Shown one piece after another: positions 29,989 to 39,380 of a stretch of 64,000 nucleotides of DNA. Source of the DNA: JBLNCE01 sp050260415 (GTDB taxonomy: Bacteria > Bacillota > UBA4882 > JAAYXC01); contig JBLNCE010000111.1 in assembly GCA_050260415.1 (NCBI GenBank), positions 62,001 through 126,000 of the forward strand, read 5' to 3'. Position numbers and translations under genes: made by a program. How positions within the stretch are numbered: position 1 is the first letter of the stretch; each line of letters starts with the position of its first letter. Below the pieces are notes generated by a model. It ran no database searches. It was not told the origin of the DNA and saw nothing but the letters and a program-made list of their open reading frames with translations.

Positions 29989-31173
29989 CTGGAGCGTATC
30001 GCGGCGCTAAGACTCAAACGCGGGCGCGACGGCCGGGCCGTGGCCGGGCACCCTTGGATCTATCAGGGTGAGTTGACGGCGCTGCCCACGGACATCGCTC
30101 CCGGCGGGATCGTTGACGTCCTGGATAGCTGCGGGCGTTTTGTCGGGCGCGGTTACTACAATCCGGCCTCACAAATCTGCGTCCGCATTCTTACCCGCAC
30201 GCAGGAAGCAATCGACGCGGACTTCTTTGACCGGCGCCTTGCCGAGGCGATCGCGCTCCGTCGGAGGCTTCTCCCGGACGTGGACGCTCTCCGTCTCGTC
30301 TTCAGCGAGTCCGACTTCCTTCCGGGTTTGATCGTGGATCGTTACGGGGACTTCTTGGTCGTGCAATTCCTCACGCTCGGTATGGATATCCGCCGCGAAC
30401 TCCTCCTTGACCTGCTCGTTCGCCGCCTGGAACCGAGGGCAATCCAGGAGCGTAGTGAGGCGGGCGCCCGGCGGCACGAAGGGCTGGAGCCGCGCGTCGG
30501 GGCGTGTTTTGGTGAAGTACCGGACGAGGTCGGGATCCAGGATGGCGGTATGCGCTGCTTCGTCGATCTGCGCGGCGGACAAAAAACAGGCTATTTCCTC
30601 GATCAGCGCGAGAACCGCCGGGCGGTGGCGGGCTTGGCTGGCGGCAGACGTATGCTCGATTGTTTCTGCCATAGCGGCATGTTTGGTATTGCCGCGGCGC
30701 AAGCGGGAGCCGTTTCCGTCCTGGGGGTGGATATCGACCCCGGCGCGCTGCGTCTTGCCGAACGCAACGCTTCTTTAAATTTCGTCCAGGAACGGTGCGC
30801 GTTCCTCGAGGCCAACGCCTTCGATTTTCTCCGCGCGGCGGCGGCGGAGGGCAGGGAATACGACCTGGTGGTACTCGATCCGCCGGCGTTCACCAAGAGT
30901 AAACTCCGCGTGGAACAGGCCTTGCGTGGATATAAGGAGATCAATCTTCGCGCCATCAAACTCCTGGCCAAGGGCGGCATCCTGGTCACCTGCTCCTGTT
31001 CGCATCATGTATCACCTTCCGTCTTTCAAGAGGTTGTCCAGGCCGCGGCCATGGACGCCGGCCGCCGGTTGCGCCTCTTGCAGCGGCGGTCCCAGGCACC
31101 CGATCACCCCGTGTTGCTCGGCATTCCCGAAACGGAATATCTAAAATGCTTAATCCTGGAGGATGCAACTTGA
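29989..31173 (+). CDS. Class I rRNA methyltransferase, RlmI-like (PUA + SAM domains)
   Basis: Likely 23S rRNA m5C methyltransferase. A PUA domain at the amino end contains RAVAGHPWIYQGEL; the EEHEED-like middle follows; the SAM domain has MLDCFCHSGMFGIAAAQAG, VDIDPGAL and VVLDPPAFTKSK. No ATG, GTG or TTG occurs between the repeat and the conserved amino terminus. A CTG at 29989, preceded by AGGGGGAGG, is the best placed start; GTG 29908 or 29920 inside the repeat would add about 25 unrelated residues. A region near residues 145-165 (QERSEAGARRHEGL) looks like an insertion. Confidence 0.85.
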   Translation: MERIAALRLKRGRDGRAVAGHPWIYQGELTALPTDIAPGGIVDVLDSCGRFVGRGYYNPASQICVRILTRTQEAIDADFFDRRLAEAIALRRRLLPDVDALRLVFSESDFLPGLIVDRYGDFLVVQFLTLGMDIRRELLLDLLVRRLEPRAIQERSEAGARRHEGLEPRVGACFGEVPDEVGIQDGGMRCFVDLRGGQKTGYFLDQRENRRAVAGLAGGRRMLDCFCHSGMFGIAAAQAGAVSVLGVDIDPGALRLAERNASLNFVQERCAFLEANAFDFLRAAAAEGREYDLVVLDPPAFTKSKLRVEQALRGYKEINLRAIKLLAKGGILVTCSCSHHVSPSVFQEVVQAAAMDAGRRLRLLQRRSQAPDHPVLLGIPETEYLKCLILEDAT

Positions 31174-32426
31174 GTAACGCTAAAGCCTTCCGGCCTGTCT
31201 ATGCCGGACCGGCCGGAGAAGTGCAGGTCGCGCGGGACCTGGTGGCGGTCGGGGCGAACGGGCGGACGCTCTGGGAGTTCCAACCCGATCTGGCACACCC
31301 TCTGCCTAATGGCACCGATCTACTGCTCATGCCGGGACGGGCGCCCCTGGCCCTCGATCCTGGCACGGGCGAAGCGGTCGCGATCGAAGGCGCGCGCGGA
31401 CCGGCATTTGCATTGGCGGCGGCGCTTCCCGTCGGTTATACGCGGCTCCTGACGCCCGCCGCCGAAGACGATGGACGCGGACCCGATCTGCCGCTCTTCG
31501 GCTATACGGCGGTCGCCGAGCGTGGAGGCCGTCTTTTTGTCGCGGCCACGCGCACCGATGACCCGGGGCCGTGGGCGCCGGGATCATTCACCCCCGAAGC
31601 GCTCGCGGCCTCGATCGCCGAACGGACAAGAGAATTCCCGGGGAACCGGGTCCTGGCCCAGCTTTCGCGGTGCGCGCGGGAGTATCATTGCCGGACGGCG
31701 CAGAACCTCTTCCAACGGCGCGGCGAGGCGGGGTTACCCGCGGCCAGACACTGCAACGCCTCTTGTCTGGGCTGCATTTCCCTGCAGCCCGCGCAATGCT
31801 GCCCCGCCCCCCAGAGCCGCCTCACCTTTACCCCGACCGAGCGGGAGCTGAGCGAGTTGGCCGCGGCGCATCTCAGTGCATCCCCGGAGGCGATGGTGAG
31901 TTTCGGCCAGGGTTGCGAGGGTGAACCGCTCACGGCCGCGCCGCTCCTGGCCGCGGTAATACGAGCGGTGCGCCGCCGGACGGATGGCGGCGTCATCAAT
32001 CTCAATACCAATGCCGGATTGACCGCGGCACTCGACACTTTGATCGCGGCGGGCTTGAACAGCGTCCGGGTAAGTCTTTTTTCCGCGGTACCCTCGGATT
32101 ATGCCGCGTATCATCGGCCGTCGGGTTTTTGTCTCGCGGATGTGGAGGCCTCCTTGCGTCTGGCCGTAACGCGGGGGGTTCGCACGAGCCTCAACCTCCT
32201 CGTCTACCCGGGGTTTACCGATTCACCCCGGCAGACGCAGGCCTTGATCGATCTCTGCCGTAGGACCGGCCTCCATCAGCTCCAGCTCAGGAACCTGAAT
32301 ATCGACCCAAGAGCGGCGGCGGTTTTCCTGCCACGCCATGAAACTCCCGGCATACTAGAATTGCTGGGCACGATCCGGCGCGAGCTGCCCGGCCTGGCGG
32401 TGGGTAATTACAGCCGCGCTTGTTAG
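31170..32426 (+). CDS. Radical SAM protein of unknown function
   Basis: 418 residues. An amino-terminal domain of about 130 residues without known motifs precedes the radical SAM cluster motif CNASCLGC (Cys195, Cys199, Cys202), followed by extra cysteines in QPAQCCP that could bind a second cluster. GQGCEGEPL and VINLNTNAGL are typical core elements. The TTG at 31170 overlaps the upstream stop (TTGA) and has GGAGGATG, so it is coupled to the methyltransferase. Substrate unknown. Confidence 0.85.
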   Translation: MSNAKAFRPVYAGPAGEVQVARDLVAVGANGRTLWEFQPDLAHPLPNGTDLLLMPGRAPLALDPGTGEAVAIEGARGPAFALAAALPVGYTRLLTPAAEDDGRGPDLPLFGYTAVAERGGRLFVAATRTDDPGPWAPGSFTPEALAASIAERTREFPGNRVLAQLSRCAREYHCRTAQNLFQRRGEAGLPAARHCNASCLGCISLQPAQCCPAPQSRLTFTPTERELSELAAAHLSASPEAMVSFGQGCEGEPLTAAPLLAAVIRAVRRRTDGGVINLNTNAGLTAALDTLIAAGLNSVRVSLFSAVPSDYAAYHRPSGFCLADVEASLRLAVTRGVRTSLNLLVYPGFTDSPRQTQALIDLCRRTGLHQLQLRNLNIDPRAAAVFLPRHETPGILELLGTIRRELPGLAVGNYSRAC

Positions 32427-32432
32427 GTGGGG

Positions 32433-32461
32433 TTGATCCGTTACTGGTCACATGCTATAAT
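32433..32461 (+). promoter_or_regulatory. rpmE promoter
   Basis: TTGATC (32433-32438), 17 bases, TATAAT (32456-32461), 33 bases before the rpmE start. Confidence 0.8.
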
Positions 32462-32494
32462 TGTCTAGTTATTAGGTCGGAGAGGTGAGCACGC

Positions 32495-32698
32495 TTGAAA
32501 AACGACATCCATCCCAAGTATTATCAGACCACGGTGACATGCGCCTGCGGCGAAAGCTTCAAGACCGGTTCCACGCGTAAAGACATCAGAGTCGAGATTT
32601 GTTCAAAATGCCACCCGCTCTTCACCGGAAAACAGCGCATCGTCGACAGCGGCGGTCAGGTCGACAAATTCAAGAAACGGCTGGCGCAGGGGAAGTAG
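32495..32698 (+). CDS. rpmE: 50S ribosomal protein L31, zinc-binding type
   Basis: 67 residues. [20 protein letters not shown] and [13 protein letters not shown] give the CxC...CxxC zinc site of the C+ type of L31. The TTG start has GGAGAGGTGAG upstream. It has its own promoter and terminator and stands before DUF1385-prfA-prmC, the usual clostridial order. No zinc-free paralogue is in the window. Confidence 0.97.
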   Translation: MKNDIHPKYYQTTVTCACGESFKTGSTRKDIRVEICSKCHPLFTGKQRIVDSGGQVDKFKKRLAQGK

Positions 32699-32710
32699 CT
32701 TCCAAGGACG

Positions 32711-32740
32711 CAGAGCTGACAAGGCTCTGTTTCTCTTTTT
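32711..32740 (+). terminator. rpmE terminator
   Basis: Stem CAGAGC / GCTCTG with a seven-base loop followed by TTTCTCTTTTT, 12 bases after the rpmE stop. Confidence 0.75.
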
Positions 32741-32764
32741 ACGTGCAAGGAAGGAGAACGGTGC

Positions 32765-33700
32765 ATGCAAGGCAAATTCCAGTACGGCGGGCAGGCGGTC
32801 ATCGAAGGCGTTATGATGCGCGGCCGTGAGTACATGGCCATCGCGGTGCGGCGGGGTCCGGAAGAGATCGTGGTGCATAAGGAACCGGTGGGTTCCTTGA
32901 CAAAAAGGTATAAAGCGCTCAAAGCCCCCTTCATCCGCGGCGTGGTGGCGCTATGCGAATCATTCGGCCTGGGTCTCAAGGCGCTGCTGTTTTCCGCAAA
33001 CCAGTTCGTGGAGACCGAAGAACAAGAAAGGCTGACGCCCCTCGAGACGATTGCCATCGTAGGATCGGCCGTGCTGCTTACCATCGTACTCTTCATACTG
33101 CTGCCTCTGGGTGTCAGAAGCCTGATCAATCGCCTGACCGAGATTCCGTTCTGGCTGAACATCGGCGAGGGCTTGGTGCGGGCGGTCATTTTGGTCCTGT
33201 ATATTCTCCTCGTTTCGCTCATCAAAGACATGAGGCGCGTCTTCGCTTATCATGGCGCCGAGCATAAGGTAATCCATGCCTTTGAGGCGGGAGAGGAACT
33301 GACGGTGGCCAACGCGCAGCGTCATACCACGCTGCATCCCCGATGCGGGACCAGCTTTCTTCTGTTCGTGGTGGTCATCAGCGCCTTGATCTTTTCCGTC
33401 CTGGGCAGGCAGACGTTTCTGATGCGCGTCGCCAGCAGGATTCTGCTCTTGCCGGTGGTCGCGGGCTTTTCCTATGAGTTGATCAAGTTGGCCGGCAGGA
33501 AGCAAGCATTCTTCCTGGTGCGCTGGCTCAGCGCCCCCGGTCTTTGGCTGCAGCGGCTCACGACCAATCCACCCGACGACGGGATGGTGGCCGTGGCGAT
33601 CGAGGCTTTGCAAGCCGTCCTGAGAGAGGACGCCTCGATCGGCAAGATAAACGGCGCCGAAAGCAGTGCAAAGTCGGCGCAACCCTTGGTGGTTAACTAA
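32765..33700 (+). CDS. DUF1385 membrane protein
   Basis: 311 residues. The amino terminus YGGQAVIEGVMMRGREYMAI and the AYHGAEHKVIHAFE motif (two histidines and glutamates) are family hallmarks. Four or five membrane spans surround the latter. AAGGAG precedes the ATG. The family is nearly always between rpmE and prfA in Bacillota. Biochemical role unknown; the conserved His/Glu set suggests a metal site. Confidence 0.93.
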   Translation: MQGKFQYGGQAVIEGVMMRGREYMAIAVRRGPEEIVVHKEPVGSLTKRYKALKAPFIRGVVALCESFGLGLKALLFSANQFVETEEQERLTPLETIAIVGSAVLLTIVLFILLPLGVRSLINRLTEIPFWLNIGEGLVRAVILVLYILLVSLIKDMRRVFAYHGAEHKVIHAFEAGEELTVANAQRHTTLHPRCGTSFLLFVVVISALIFSVLGRQTFLMRVASRILLLPVVAGFSYELIKLAGRKQAFFLVRWLSAPGLWLQRLTTNPPDDGMVAVAIEALQAVLREDASIGKINGAESSAKSAQPLVVN

Positions 33701-33718
33701 GCGCAAGGTGACGGCCTC

Positions 33719-34783
33719 ATGTTGAATAAGTTAGAAGAGATAAAACGCAGGTTCGAAACGCTCGAACGCCAGCTGGCGGATCCGTCCGTACTGGCCGACC
33801 AGGGGGAATACCGTCGCCTGGCGCGTTCGCATGCCGGTTTGGCCGAGATCGTGGCGGAATACGATGCCTGGCGGAGCATCTCGGCGCGGAAGGAAGCGGC
33901 GCGGGCGATGCTGCAGGATAAGGACCAGGATCTTGTGGCATTGGCGCGCGAGGAACTGGCGCAACTTGAGGCGGCGGAAGAGAAGAGCCAAGGCCGCCTG
34001 CGCTTGCTGCTCCTGCCGAAGGATCCCAGGGACGAAAAGAACGTCATTCTGGAGATTAGAGCCGGAACAGGCGGGGAAGAGGCGGCGCTCTTCGCCGGCA
34101 ACTTGTTTCGCATGTACGCTAGGTATGCGGAGCGGCGCGGTTGGCGCATGGAGATGATGAGTTCGAGCCCAACCGAATTGGGTGGCTTCAAGGAAATCAT
34201 CGTCTCCATTGAGGGAGAGGGCGTTTACAGCCGCCTGAAGTTCGAAAGCGGCGTGCACCGCGTTCAGCGTGTCCCGGAGACGGAAGCCAGCGGTAGGATC
34301 CATACCTCGGCCGCGACCGTCGCCGTTCTGCCCGAGGCTGAAGAAGTCGATATCCAGATCAACCCCAACGACCTTAGAATAGACGTCTTCCGCTCCCAGG
34401 GCCACGGCGGGCAGAGCGTCAATACCACCGATTCCGCGGTCAGGTTGACCCATCTGCCCACGGGGATGGTCGTCACCTGCCAGGATGAGAAATCCCAGTT
34501 GAAGAATAAAGATAAAGCGCTCAAGATCCTGCGCGCGCGCCTCCTCGATAAATGCCAGCGCGACCAACAACAAGAATTGGCGGAAGCGCGGCGCAACATG
34601 GTCGGTTCCGGCGACCGCAGCGAACGCATCCGTACGTATAATTTCCCGCAGAACAGATTGACCGACCACCGGATCGATCTGACCATCTATCACCTCGATC
34701 GCATTATCCAGGGCGAGCTGGATGAGGTCATTGAGGTCTTGATCACGACCGACCAGGCGGAAAGGCTCAAGGCGGAAGCCTGA
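33719..34783 (+). CDS. prfA: Peptide chain release factor 1
   Basis: 354 residues, decoding UAA and UAG. The PET tripeptide (residues 186-188) in the [14 protein letters not shown] segment is the codon-recognition motif, and GGQ (230-232) in [14 protein letters not shown] drives hydrolysis. The stop overlaps the prmC start by one base. PrmC encoded next methylates the GGQ glutamine. Confidence 0.98.
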   Translation: MLNKLEEIKRRFETLERQLADPSVLADQGEYRRLARSHAGLAEIVAEYDAWRSISARKEAARAMLQDKDQDLVALAREELAQLEAAEEKSQGRLRLLLLPKDPRDEKNVILEIRAGTGGEEAALFAGNLFRMYARYAERRGWRMEMMSSSPTELGGFKEIIVSIEGEGVYSRLKFESGVHRVQRVPETEASGRIHTSAATVAVLPEAEEVDIQINPNDLRIDVFRSQGHGGQSVNTTDSAVRLTHLPTGMVVTCQDEKSQLKNKDKALKILRARLLDKCQRDQQQELAEARRNMVGSGDRSERIRTYNFPQNRLTDHRIDLTIYHLDRIIQGELDEVIEVLITTDQAERLKAEA

Positions 34784-35664
34784 TGCTTCCAACACTGCGC
34801 GAGATCGTCGCAAAATCCGCCGCCTATCTCGCCGGGGCCGGTCTCACCGCACCGCGCCTGGAAGCCGAACTCTTGATCGGCGCGGCGATAGGATTGGATC
34901 GCATACAGCTCTACGTGCAGTACGACCGCCCCCTCGCGGAGACCGAGATTCAGACCATGCGTGAACTCCTGCGCGCACGGGCCAAGGAACGCGTGCCGAT
35001 CGCTTATCTCACCGGCCGCAAGTACTTTCTGGGCCATGCTCTCAGTGTGCCAAGGGGCGTTTTCATACCGCGTCCCGAGACCGAGGAATTGGTGGAGGCC
35101 GCGGTAACGAGGCTTTCCGCCATCGGTGTCACGCAGGATCAACCCCTAGAGATCCTGGACCTCTGTACCGGCACCGGTGCTATTAGCCTGGCATTGGCCA
35201 AGAAATACGGGCGCGCGACGATCTTGGCCGTCGATCTCTCACCGTTGGCCGTCCGCGCGGCGGAGGACAATGTCAAGCGTTTTCAACTGGAAGGACGCCT
35301 CACCGTCCGCCAGGGTGATCTCTGGGAAGCCGTGCCACAGAACAGGGTATTCGATCTCATCATCAGCAATCCGCCCTATATCCCGAGCGCGCTAATCGCG
35401 GGATTACCGGCGGAGATCCGCGAGCACGAACCCCATCTGGCTCTGGATGGCGGTGAAGACGGGCTCCTATTCTACCACCGTATTCTTTCCACGAGCGGCC
35501 GGTATCTGCGCCCGGGCGGTCTCGTCGCCCTGGAACACGGCGAGGATCAGGGGCGGCCCATCGCCGACCTAGCCCGCCATTACGGTCTGGATCGCGTGGC
35601 GCAACACGACGATCTGTCTGGATGCCCACGAATCCTGCTGGCACAAAAGGAGTCGTCATCTTGA
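34783..35664 (+). CDS. prmC: Release factor glutamine methyltransferase
   Basis: N5-glutamine methyltransferase that modifies RF1/RF2. A helical amino-terminal domain precedes the SAM motif LDLCTGTGAIS (about 125-135) and the catalytic NPPY (196-199). FIPRPETEELVE is also a family signature. It is translationally coupled to prfA. Start is the ATG at 34783, sharing its first base with the last base of the prfA stop. Confidence 0.97.
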   Translation: MLPTLREIVAKSAAYLAGAGLTAPRLEAELLIGAAIGLDRIQLYVQYDRPLAETEIQTMRELLRARAKERVPIAYLTGRKYFLGHALSVPRGVFIPRPETEELVEAAVTRLSAIGVTQDQPLEILDLCTGTGAISLALAKKYGRATILAVDLSPLAVRAAEDNVKRFQLEGRLTVRQGDLWEAVPQNRVFDLIISNPPYIPSALIAGLPAEIREHEPHLALDGGEDGLLFYHRILSTSGRYLRPGGLVALEHGEDQGRPIADLARHYGLDRVAQHDDLSGCPRILLAQKESSS

Positions 35665-35966
35665 CCCGACTATGGCTCGTGCTGCTCGCCATGGTGCTCC
35701 TCCTTTCATTGGTGGAAGCAATGCACGATAACGACCAGTCACTCGAGGCCTCAGTATCCAGCCGGATCATCGCCGTGCGCTTGGCGCCCGCGGCGCAGGC
35801 CAACAGCCGTCGCGTACAGTCCATAGTATCATCGGTGATCTCTGCCGTAATGGCGGCGTCGTTCTTCATGCTCAAAGCCCATATATTGGGGCACCGCAAG
35901 GAACGACCCGCGCGCCATCTTTCTCCCGCCGTCAATCCCAGCTGGTACATGTCCGCCTACCTCTAG
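35661..35966 (+). CDS. Small membrane protein of unknown function
   Basis: 101 residues. One amino-terminal span (TRLWLVLLAMVLLLSLVE), a polar loop, and a second weaker hydrophobic stretch (VSSVISAVMAASFFML). The TTG at 35661 overlaps the prmC stop (TTGA) and has AAAAGGAG eight bases upstream, a strong sign that it is translated. In many clostridia spoIIR is found here, but this protein shows no SpoIIR features. Family not recognised. Confidence 0.65.
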   Translation: MTRLWLVLLAMVLLLSLVEAMHDNDQSLEASVSSRIIAVRLAPAAQANSRRVQSIVSSVISAVMAASFFMLKAHILGHRKERPARHLSPAVNPSWYMSAYL

Positions 35967-36021
35967 TCCAAGCGCGTCATTTTTCTCCACGCGCTTGCAT
36001 GAGAGGAGGCTTGCAAAGGAA

Positions 36022-36291
36022 ATGCCCAAACACATTGTCCAGGCTGGCCGGGGAGAACACCCCGAAAGAGTTATCTTCGATCACCGATCGCAACGTTTGC
36101 GGGGCTTTAGCTGGCACGGCACGATTATCTCCGTCGACAAGGTGGAGAAACGATGGACGGCCACCAGGCATGGCCTCCTGCAGACGTTTTACAGTCTAGC
36201 CACGCCGGCGGGACGTTTCTATTTGGCCTTTTATATCGATCCGGTAACGCGCGCGCACGTATGGTGGTTGAGTCCGGAAAATGCCGGTTAA
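36022..36291 (+). CDS. Small DUF6504-like protein
   Basis: About 89 residues. RLRGFSWHGTIISVDKVEKRW, here read as GFSWHGTIISVDKVEKRW, followed by FYSLATPAGRFYLAFY and HVWWL repeats the pattern of the SOS-controlled protein at 23377 (aromatic-W, I-V, W, Y-x-L, W-x-L). The ATG at 36022 is the likely start. It sits directly before dapF and may share its transcript. Function unknown; assignment rests on a by-eye pattern. Confidence 0.6.
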   Translation: MPKHIVQAGRGEHPERVIFDHRSQRLRGFSWHGTIISVDKVEKRWTATRHGLLQTFYSLATPAGRFYLAFYIDPVTRAHVWWLSPENAG

Positions 36292-36311
36292 CCTTAGCGG
36301 GAGGGTTTGGC

Positions 36312-37142
36312 ATGCGTTTTGTCAAGATGCATGGTGCGGGAAATGACTACGTCTTCGTCGACAGCCTGACCGATCCGGGCGACCCCGCGGAACTTGCCAG
36401 GCGAATAAGCGACCGGCACTTTGGCGTGGGGGGCGACGGGCTGGTCTTGATCTTGCCCTCGGCGGCGGCCGATGCCCGCATGCGTATGTTCAACGCGGAC
36501 GGCAGCGAGGCGGGCATGTGCGGCAATGCCATCCGTTGCGTGGCCAAATATCTTTTCGACCGCGGCCGGGTGGGACGCGAACCGGTGATCGAAACCGGTG
36601 CGGGTTTGAGGCACCTGACGATGCAAGTGGACGAAGCGCGCGGGATCGCCGTCGGCGCCACGGTTGACATGGGTGAGCCCAGTTTCGCCGCCGGCGACAT
36701 ACCCATGACCGGCGAGGAACGGCAAGTCCTCGGCGAGCGCTTGTCCGCGACGGGGCAGGAATTCGAGATAACCGCCGTTTCCATGGGTAACCCGCATTGC
36801 GTAATCTTTGTACCGGATGTGGACCTGGTCCCCTTATCAGTCTGGGGTCCGGCGATCGAGCATCATGAAGTCTTCCCGCGGCGAACCAATGTGGAGTTCG
36901 TTACGGTCGTGGATCGCGCCAATCTCAAAGTGCGCGTCTGGGAACGGGGTTCCGGCGAGACACTTGCCTGCGGCACAGGCGCAAGCGCATCCCTGGCCGC
37001 CGCGGTCATGCGCGGTCTGACCGACCGCCGGACCGCGATCGAGCTTCCAGGCGGAAACCTGATGCTGGAATGGAAACCCGACGGACACATATACCTGACC
37101 GGACCGGCGGTGGAGGTCTTTACGGGCGAATGGGAAGCCTGA
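36312..37142 (+). CDS. dapF: Diaminopimelate epimerase
   Basis: Converts LL- to meso-diaminopimelate for lysine and peptidoglycan. Two catalytic cysteines are visible: MCGNAIRCV and LACGTGASAS. MRFVKMHGAGNDYVFVD is the classic amino terminus. The ATG at 36312 has GGGAGGG six bases upstream; the longer frame from 36153 overlaps the previous gene. 276 aa. Confidence 0.97.
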   Translation: MRFVKMHGAGNDYVFVDSLTDPGDPAELARRISDRHFGVGGDGLVLILPSAAADARMRMFNADGSEAGMCGNAIRCVAKYLFDRGRVGREPVIETGAGLRHLTMQVDEARGIAVGATVDMGEPSFAAGDIPMTGEERQVLGERLSATGQEFEITAVSMGNPHCVIFVPDVDLVPLSVWGPAIEHHEVFPRRTNVEFVTVVDRANLKVRVWERGSGETLACGTGASASLAAAVMRGLTDRRTAIELPGGNLMLEWKPDGHIYLTGPAVEVFTGEWEA

Positions 37143-37174
37143 GGCCACATCAAGCCGGAAATAGGAGCGTCCTG

Positions 37175-38041
37175 ATGTCTCACGATATCACCCTCGCCAC
37201 GCTGGGGCCTGCCGGAACGTATAGTGAACAAGCCGCGCGTAAGTATGCCCGGCAACGTGGCTGTCCGCATCCTCACCTGCTTTTTGAACCGGCCGCGCAG
37301 TGCTTGGCCAAGGTGGCGCTTGCGCAGGCCGAGGTCGCCGTTCTACCTGCCGAAAACATGGTGGATGGTATCATCGGCTCCACCTATGATGCTTTGATCG
37401 AGTTCGGCGGCGAGCTTCAAGTCATGGACGAACTGTTCTTGCCGGTGGATCACGTCCTGGCGGTCGGCAAGGGTATGAATGACATGGGTATCACGCACGT
37501 CTATTCACATCCCTCCGCCCTGAACCAATGCGCACGGAATCTACACGCGATTCTGCCCGACGCCGCCCTGGTTCCCGTCGGTTCCACCGCCGAAGCGGCG
37601 GTGCGGGTCGCTGAAGATGGCCATCACGGTGCCGCGGCGATCTGTGCCCGCGAAACGGCGGAATCCCTCGGGCTCGTAGTCTTACGGACGGATCTGGGCG
37701 ATTATCCACAGAACCACACCCGCTTTTTCGTCTGCGCGCGGGAACGTGCCGCCGCAAGCGGTAACGATAAGACGGTAATCGCCGTGCGTTACGGGCGGAA
37801 CCAACCGGGACAGCTCTATCGCACGGCGGGTTTTTTCGCCCTTCGGGACGTGGACCTTACCTCCGTACATTCCAGGCCATACAAGGCAAGGCCCCGGGAA
37901 TACGTCCTCCTGTTCGAACTGGACGGGCACCGTGAGGAGAGAGCTGTTCGTGAAGCCCTGGCGGACGTAGCCGCACAGGTCAGGGAAACCGATGGTTGGC
38001 TGATTGTCCTGGGGAGCCACCCGAGGAGGGGATTGGGTTGA
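37175..38041 (+). CDS. pheA: Prephenate dehydratase with ACT domain
   Basis: Phenylalanine synthesis: prephenate to phenylpyruvate. The amino terminus TLGPAGTYSEQAARKY and the catalytic TRFFV motif in YPQNHTRFFVCA identify the enzyme; the ACT regulatory domain carries SVHSRPYKARPREYVLLFE (split as SRPYKARPREY), the usual phenylalanine-binding ESRP region with His in place of Glu. The ATG has AGGAG upstream. The stop overlaps the next gene (TTGA). No chorismate mutase domain is fused. Confidence 0.93.
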   Translation: MSHDITLATLGPAGTYSEQAARKYARQRGCPHPHLLFEPAAQCLAKVALAQAEVAVLPAENMVDGIIGSTYDALIEFGGELQVMDELFLPVDHVLAVGKGMNDMGITHVYSHPSALNQCARNLHAILPDAALVPVGSTAEAAVRVAEDGHHGAAAICARETAESLGLVVLRTDLGDYPQNHTRFFVCARERAAASGNDKTVIAVRYGRNQPGQLYRTAGFFALRDVDLTSVHSRPYKARPREYVLLFELDGHREERAVREALADVAAQVRETDGWLIVLGSHPRRGLG

Positions 38042-39306
38042 GGCCGGCGGAGTCTTGGCTTGCGTGGCTCCGCAGGCTTTCGGAAGAGTTGGAGCCCGTT
38101 TTCGCGCCTCTCGATCTCATTGAGGAGCGCCAGACCGGGCGCATACTCGATGCCTTTCGCGAGATCGGCCTTGGGCAACATCATTTCGCCCCTGGCAGCG
38201 GTTACGGTTATCATGACGCCGGCCGTGATGCGTTGGAGGGTGTCTTTGCCCGGATCTGGCATGCCGAGGCGGCGCTCGTCAGGCAGCAACTGGTCTCCGG
38301 TACTCATGCCATCAGCCTCTGTCTGCATGCCCTCCTGGAACCGGGCCAAGAGATACTCTTTGCCGGCGAGCCTTATGATACTTTGCAGGCAGCGGTCGGC
38401 CTACGCGGTTCAGCGCCCGGCAACCTCGCGGGCAAGGGTGTAAGGCTGCGCGTCGCCGAACTCCCAAGCCCCCCCACGCAATGGGCTGAGTACCTCCGAG
38501 GACAGATCCTTGCCGAGACGGGTTTGCTCTATCTTCAACGTTCGGGGGGGTATTCAACCAGGCCCGCCATGTCCGTGGCCACTATTGCCGCCATTGTCAA
38601 AGCCATTCATGCCATGCCGCATGCGCCGATCGTCTTCGTGGACAACTGCTATGGCGAATTCGTTGAGGACGCCGAGCCGGTTGAGATGGGCGCGGATATT
38701 ATGGCCGGATCCCTGATCAAGAATCCCGGCGGCGGGTTGGCGCCATGCGGCGGTTATATCGCCGGCCGGCGAGATCTGATCGACAGAGTCGCCGCGCATC
38801 TGTACGCCCCCGGCCTGGGCGGCGAAATCGGTCCCAGTCTGATCTCACCGCGAGTGTTCTTCCAAGGGTTGCTCAACGCCCCTCACCTCGTGGGACAGGC
38901 ATTGCGCGGCGCGATCCTATGTGCGCGGGCTTTTTCGGAGCTCGGTTACGAGACTTCCCCGCGATGGGATCAACGCCGGTACGATCTCGTGCAGCGGATT
39001 GTCTTTGGCTCGGCCGAGCGCCTCTTGCGGTTCTGCCGTGCCGTCCAGGCCGCCTCGCCGGTTGATGCCCGCGCCGTCCCGGAACCGGCGCGACTTCCGG
39101 GCTATGCGGACCCGGTTGTCATGGCCGGCGGGACCTTCGTCCAGGGTTCGAGTGGTGAACTGACCGTCGATGCGCCGTTGCGAAGTCCTTTCGCCGGGTA
39201 TTGGCAGGGAGGGTTGAGTTTCTGCCAAGCCAGACTCACTTTGGCCAAAGGACTGGCAGCTCTGGATGAGTTTGCCTCCGCGCGCGAAGAAATTCCTCTC
39301 AAGTGA
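38038..39306 (+). CDS. Methionine gamma-lyase/aluminium resistance-family PLP enzyme
   Basis: 422-residue PLP-dependent protein of the YnbB group. QLVSGTHAISLCLHALLEPG (split as SGTHAISLCLHALL), FVDNCYGEFVE with the PLP aspartate, and GSLIKNPGGGLAP with the lysine are diagnostic. The TTG at 38038 overlaps pheA by four bases and has GAGGAGGGG upstream. Real substrate is uncertain; these enzymes are annotated from similarity to Cys/Met metabolism lyases. The usual partner glnR or hfq is not nearby. Confidence 0.9.
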   Translation: MRPAESWLAWLRRLSEELEPVFAPLDLIEERQTGRILDAFREIGLGQHHFAPGSGYGYHDAGRDALEGVFARIWHAEAALVRQQLVSGTHAISLCLHALLEPGQEILFAGEPYDTLQAAVGLRGSAPGNLAGKGVRLRVAELPSPPTQWAEYLRGQILAETGLLYLQRSGGYSTRPAMSVATIAAIVKAIHAMPHAPIVFVDNCYGEFVEDAEPVEMGADIMAGSLIKNPGGGLAPCGGYIAGRRDLIDRVAAHLYAPGLGGEIGPSLISPRVFFQGLLNAPHLVGQALRGAILCARAFSELGYETSPRWDQRRYDLVQRIVFGSAERLLRFCRAVQAASPVDARAVPEPARLPGYADPVVMAGGTFVQGSSGELTVDAPLRSPFAGYWQGGLSFCQARLTLAKGLAALDEFASAREEIPLK

Positions 39307-39380
39307 AGGAGGTTGTGCGACCGGCGCGGAATCTTTAAAGCGTGTCAGAACTCGCTAAAGGATTAGTTGGGTGGTCGCAG

